Part shown: one piece after another, positions 6,463 through 7,456 of the stretch | Numbering within the stretch: position 1 is the first letter of the stretch | How the letters are laid out: each line of letters starts with the position of its first letter | Source: Methylocapsa sp. | GTDB lineage: Bacteria > Pseudomonadota > Alphaproteobacteria > Rhizobiales > Beijerinckiaceae | Direction of reading: 5' to 3' | Assembly: GCA_003162995.1 (NCBI GenBank) | Contig: PLUZ01000221.1 | Coordinates: forward strand, 3,887 to 11,342 | DNA length: 7,456 bases | Position numbers and translations under genes: made by a program | Notes under the pieces: model-generated | What the model saw: the letters and a program-made list of their open reading frames with translations, nothing else | Told to the model about the DNA's origin: nothing | Databases searched by the model: none

Positions 6463-7260
6463 ATGCTCGACATGGCTTCTTCTCTCCCCTGGTGGCTGCC
6501 GCTCTCGGTTCTTGCATGGGCGGTGCAGATGGCCGTTTTTCACGGCGTTGGTCTGTTTTTCGAGTGGAGCAGCCGAACGGGCATGCTCGCGTCCTTCAGG
6601 GTGCGCAATATCGAGCGGCTAACATATGTCCAGTTGTTGCCGCGCGTGCTGTTCAATCAAATCTTTATCCTGCTGCCGGCCATGGTTGCTTTTCAGTATG
6701 CCGGGCTGGCATTCACAGGGGCGCCGCATTTGAGTGCGTGGCATTTTGTTGCCGGAATGCTGTTGATGGGCGTTGGCCACGACATCGTCCAATATGTTTT
6801 CCACCGTTTTGTGCTGCACAGACCTGGCTTGATCCGGAAACTCGGACACAGCGTTCATCATTCAACAGGCGCCGCCAAAAGCATCAGCGCCTGCTACATG
6901 AGCCCGGCGGATTTTTTCCTTGAGATTGTTTTGCCCTATCTTGTCCCGCTGGCGTTGATCGGAGCCGGCGCCGATGTGGCATTCCACCTCGTCGTCGCGA
7001 GTCTCGGCGCGTTCGGCGGACTCTACGAACATTCCGGTTATGATTTCGCGGTTCCATTGGCCAGGGGCAACGGATCCGGTTCCTGGCTGCAACCGCGTGC
7101 CTGGCTCGCCGCCGTGGTAACGAGCAAGGCGCATGGCGAGCATCATCGCCGCAGCAATGTCAGCTTTAGCGACGGTTTCGGTTCCCCAGGGATTTGCGAC
7201 ACGATTTTCAAAACCCGCTGGGACTTGGCCGAAGCGGGCCGCAAAGTTGAGGACCGCTAG
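6463..7260 (+). CDS. Membrane-bound fatty acid hydroxylase / sterol desaturase-superfamily protein
   Basis: An integral-membrane non-haem di-iron oxygenase that would hydroxylate or desaturate a lipid, carotenoid or sterol-like substrate. The histidine clusters of the superfamily are all present. Numbered from the upstream in-frame ATG at 6379, they are DIVQYVFHRFVLH (His142 and His147, HX4H), HSVHH (157-161) and HGEHH (252-256), with an additional YEHSG histidine at 218. Hydrophobic segments near 37-62, 88-112, 121-138 and 181-212 fit a protein of four or so helices with the metal site on one side. Start choice: the ATG at 6379 gives a 28-residue leader unlike the rest and lacks a good ribosome binding site. 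The ATG at 6463, or the ATG at 6472 (AGGGA about 10 bases upstream), places the first hydrophobic segment near the N-terminus. It follows the glycosyltransferase after about 200 bases without a clear promoter or terminator. The substrate cannot be assigned. Confidence 0.88.
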   Translation: MLDMASSLPWWLPLSVLAWAVQMAVFHGVGLFFEWSSRTGMLASFRVRNIERLTYVQLLPRVLFNQIFILLPAMVAFQYAGLAFTGAPHLSAWHFVAGMLLMGVGHDIVQYVFHRFVLHRPGLIRKLGHSVHHSTGAAKSISACYMSPADFFLEIVLPYLVPLALIGAGADVAFHLVVASLGAFGGLYEHSGYDFAVPLARGNGSGSWLQPRAWLAAVVTSKAHGEHHRRSNVSFSDGFGSPGICDTIFKTRWDLAEAGRKVEDR

Positions 7261-7272
7261 CGCAAATCCCTA

Positions 7273-7312
7273 TAAGGTTGATCGGCACTTTCGATAAGAC
7301 CATGCTCTAGCG
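7273..7312. repeat. Degenerate partial second copy of the palindromic repeat
   Basis: The 24 bases 7289-7312 match 3577-3600 of the repeat upstream of the penicillin-binding-protein gene at 20 positions, sharing TTTCGATAAG, CATGC and AGCG. Similarity continues leftwards with small gaps (GTTGATCG against GTTGCTCG). The left palindrome arm (AGAGCATG) seen in the first copy is missing here, so the copy looks truncated. It lies just after the stop codon of the hydroxylase gene. Confidence 0.42.
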
Positions 7313-7358
7313 GCAATAGATTTAAAAAACTACAAAACCAAAGCTTAATATTATCGCA

Positions 7359-7413
7359 GGATTGCACAATCCCCAAATCCCCGCGCCATACACCGCGTCA
7401 CCTTGCGAAGGTG
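7359..7413. other. Two small perfect hairpins in the intergenic region before the parS-like site
   Basis: GGATTG and CAATCC (7359-7364, 7367-7372) form a short palindrome with GCAC at its centre. CACCTT and AAGGTG (7399-7404, 7408-7413) flank the triloop GCG. Neither is followed by a T-run on either strand, so they are not classic terminators, though they may help end transcription of the hydroxylase gene. An AT-rich patch (about 7319-7355) lies to their left. Confidence 0.3.
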
Positions 7414-7443
7414 CGTTGCGCAGTCCGTCGATCGTACCAAAAC

Positions 7444-7456
7444 GTTTCACGTGAAA
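7444..7456. promoter_or_regulatory. parS: parS-like ParB-binding palindrome, cut by the window end
   Basis: The last 12 bases, TTTCACGTGAAA, are a perfect palindrome centred on CACGTG and are preceded by G. Chromosomal parS sites have the consensus TGTTNCACGTGNAACA and are bound by ParB near the replication origin in many bacteria, including alphaproteobacteria. Thirteen bases of the inner 14-base core GTTTCACGTGAAAC are present; the final C and the outer flank lie beyond the window. The outermost left base is C (7443) where T is expected. The location in non-coding DNA supports a real site. Confidence 0.7.

Noticed and set aside
7351..7359. TTATCGCAG as a DnaA box
   Set aside because: It departs from TTATNCACA at the bases that matter most and is a single isolated occurrence.

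Overview
The window looks like a piece of an alphaproteobacterial chromosome, most likely Hyphomicrobiales (Rhizobiales) and perhaps Beijerinckiaceae-like. This rests on the high-GC coding style, the DUF1214/DUF1254 pair of small membrane proteins, the long class A penicillin-binding protein with an Ala/Pro-rich tail, and an imperfect palindromic repeat with 'GAGCATG...CATGCTC' and 'GAGCGTTTTCC' arms, a type common in that order. The taxonomic call is inference. No mobile element, CRISPR array, tRNA or rRNA was seen.

Minus-strand block, 1-3451: one tight operon transcribed right to left. It encodes a bifunctional class A penicillin-binding protein (glycosyltransferase family 51 plus transpeptidase), then a DUF1214 protein, then a DUF1254 protein. 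Both junctions are ATGA stop/start overlaps, so the three products are probably translationally coupled and act together at the cytoplasmic membrane or in the periplasm. A plausible promoter (TTGGCA, 17-base spacer, TAAACT) and a good ribosome binding site precede the TTG start of the first gene.

Divergent spacer, 3452-3666: holds that promoter and a palindromic interspersed repeat (about 3547-3635). A degraded second copy of part of the repeat lies at 7273-7312.

Plus-strand block, 3667-7260: four genes read in the same direction but separated by gaps of 126-203 bases, so probably mostly separate units. They are a YcgN-family cysteine-cluster protein, an Lrp/AsnC-family regulator, a family 2 glycosyltransferase, and a membrane-bound fatty acid hydroxylase/sterol desaturase-superfamily di-iron enzyme. 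The last two could act on envelope lipids or glycans, but nothing in the sequence ties them to one pathway.

Right edge, 7261-7456: non-coding, with the degraded repeat copy, two small perfect hairpins and, in the last bases, a palindrome TTTCACGTGAAA preceded by G. This matches the core of the ParB-binding site parS and suggests the window lies near the chromosomal origin/parAB region. I found no convincing undescribed system. The most useful leads are the parS-like edge, the coupled PBP-DUF1214-DUF1254 operon, and the odd structured 5' end of the YcgN gene.
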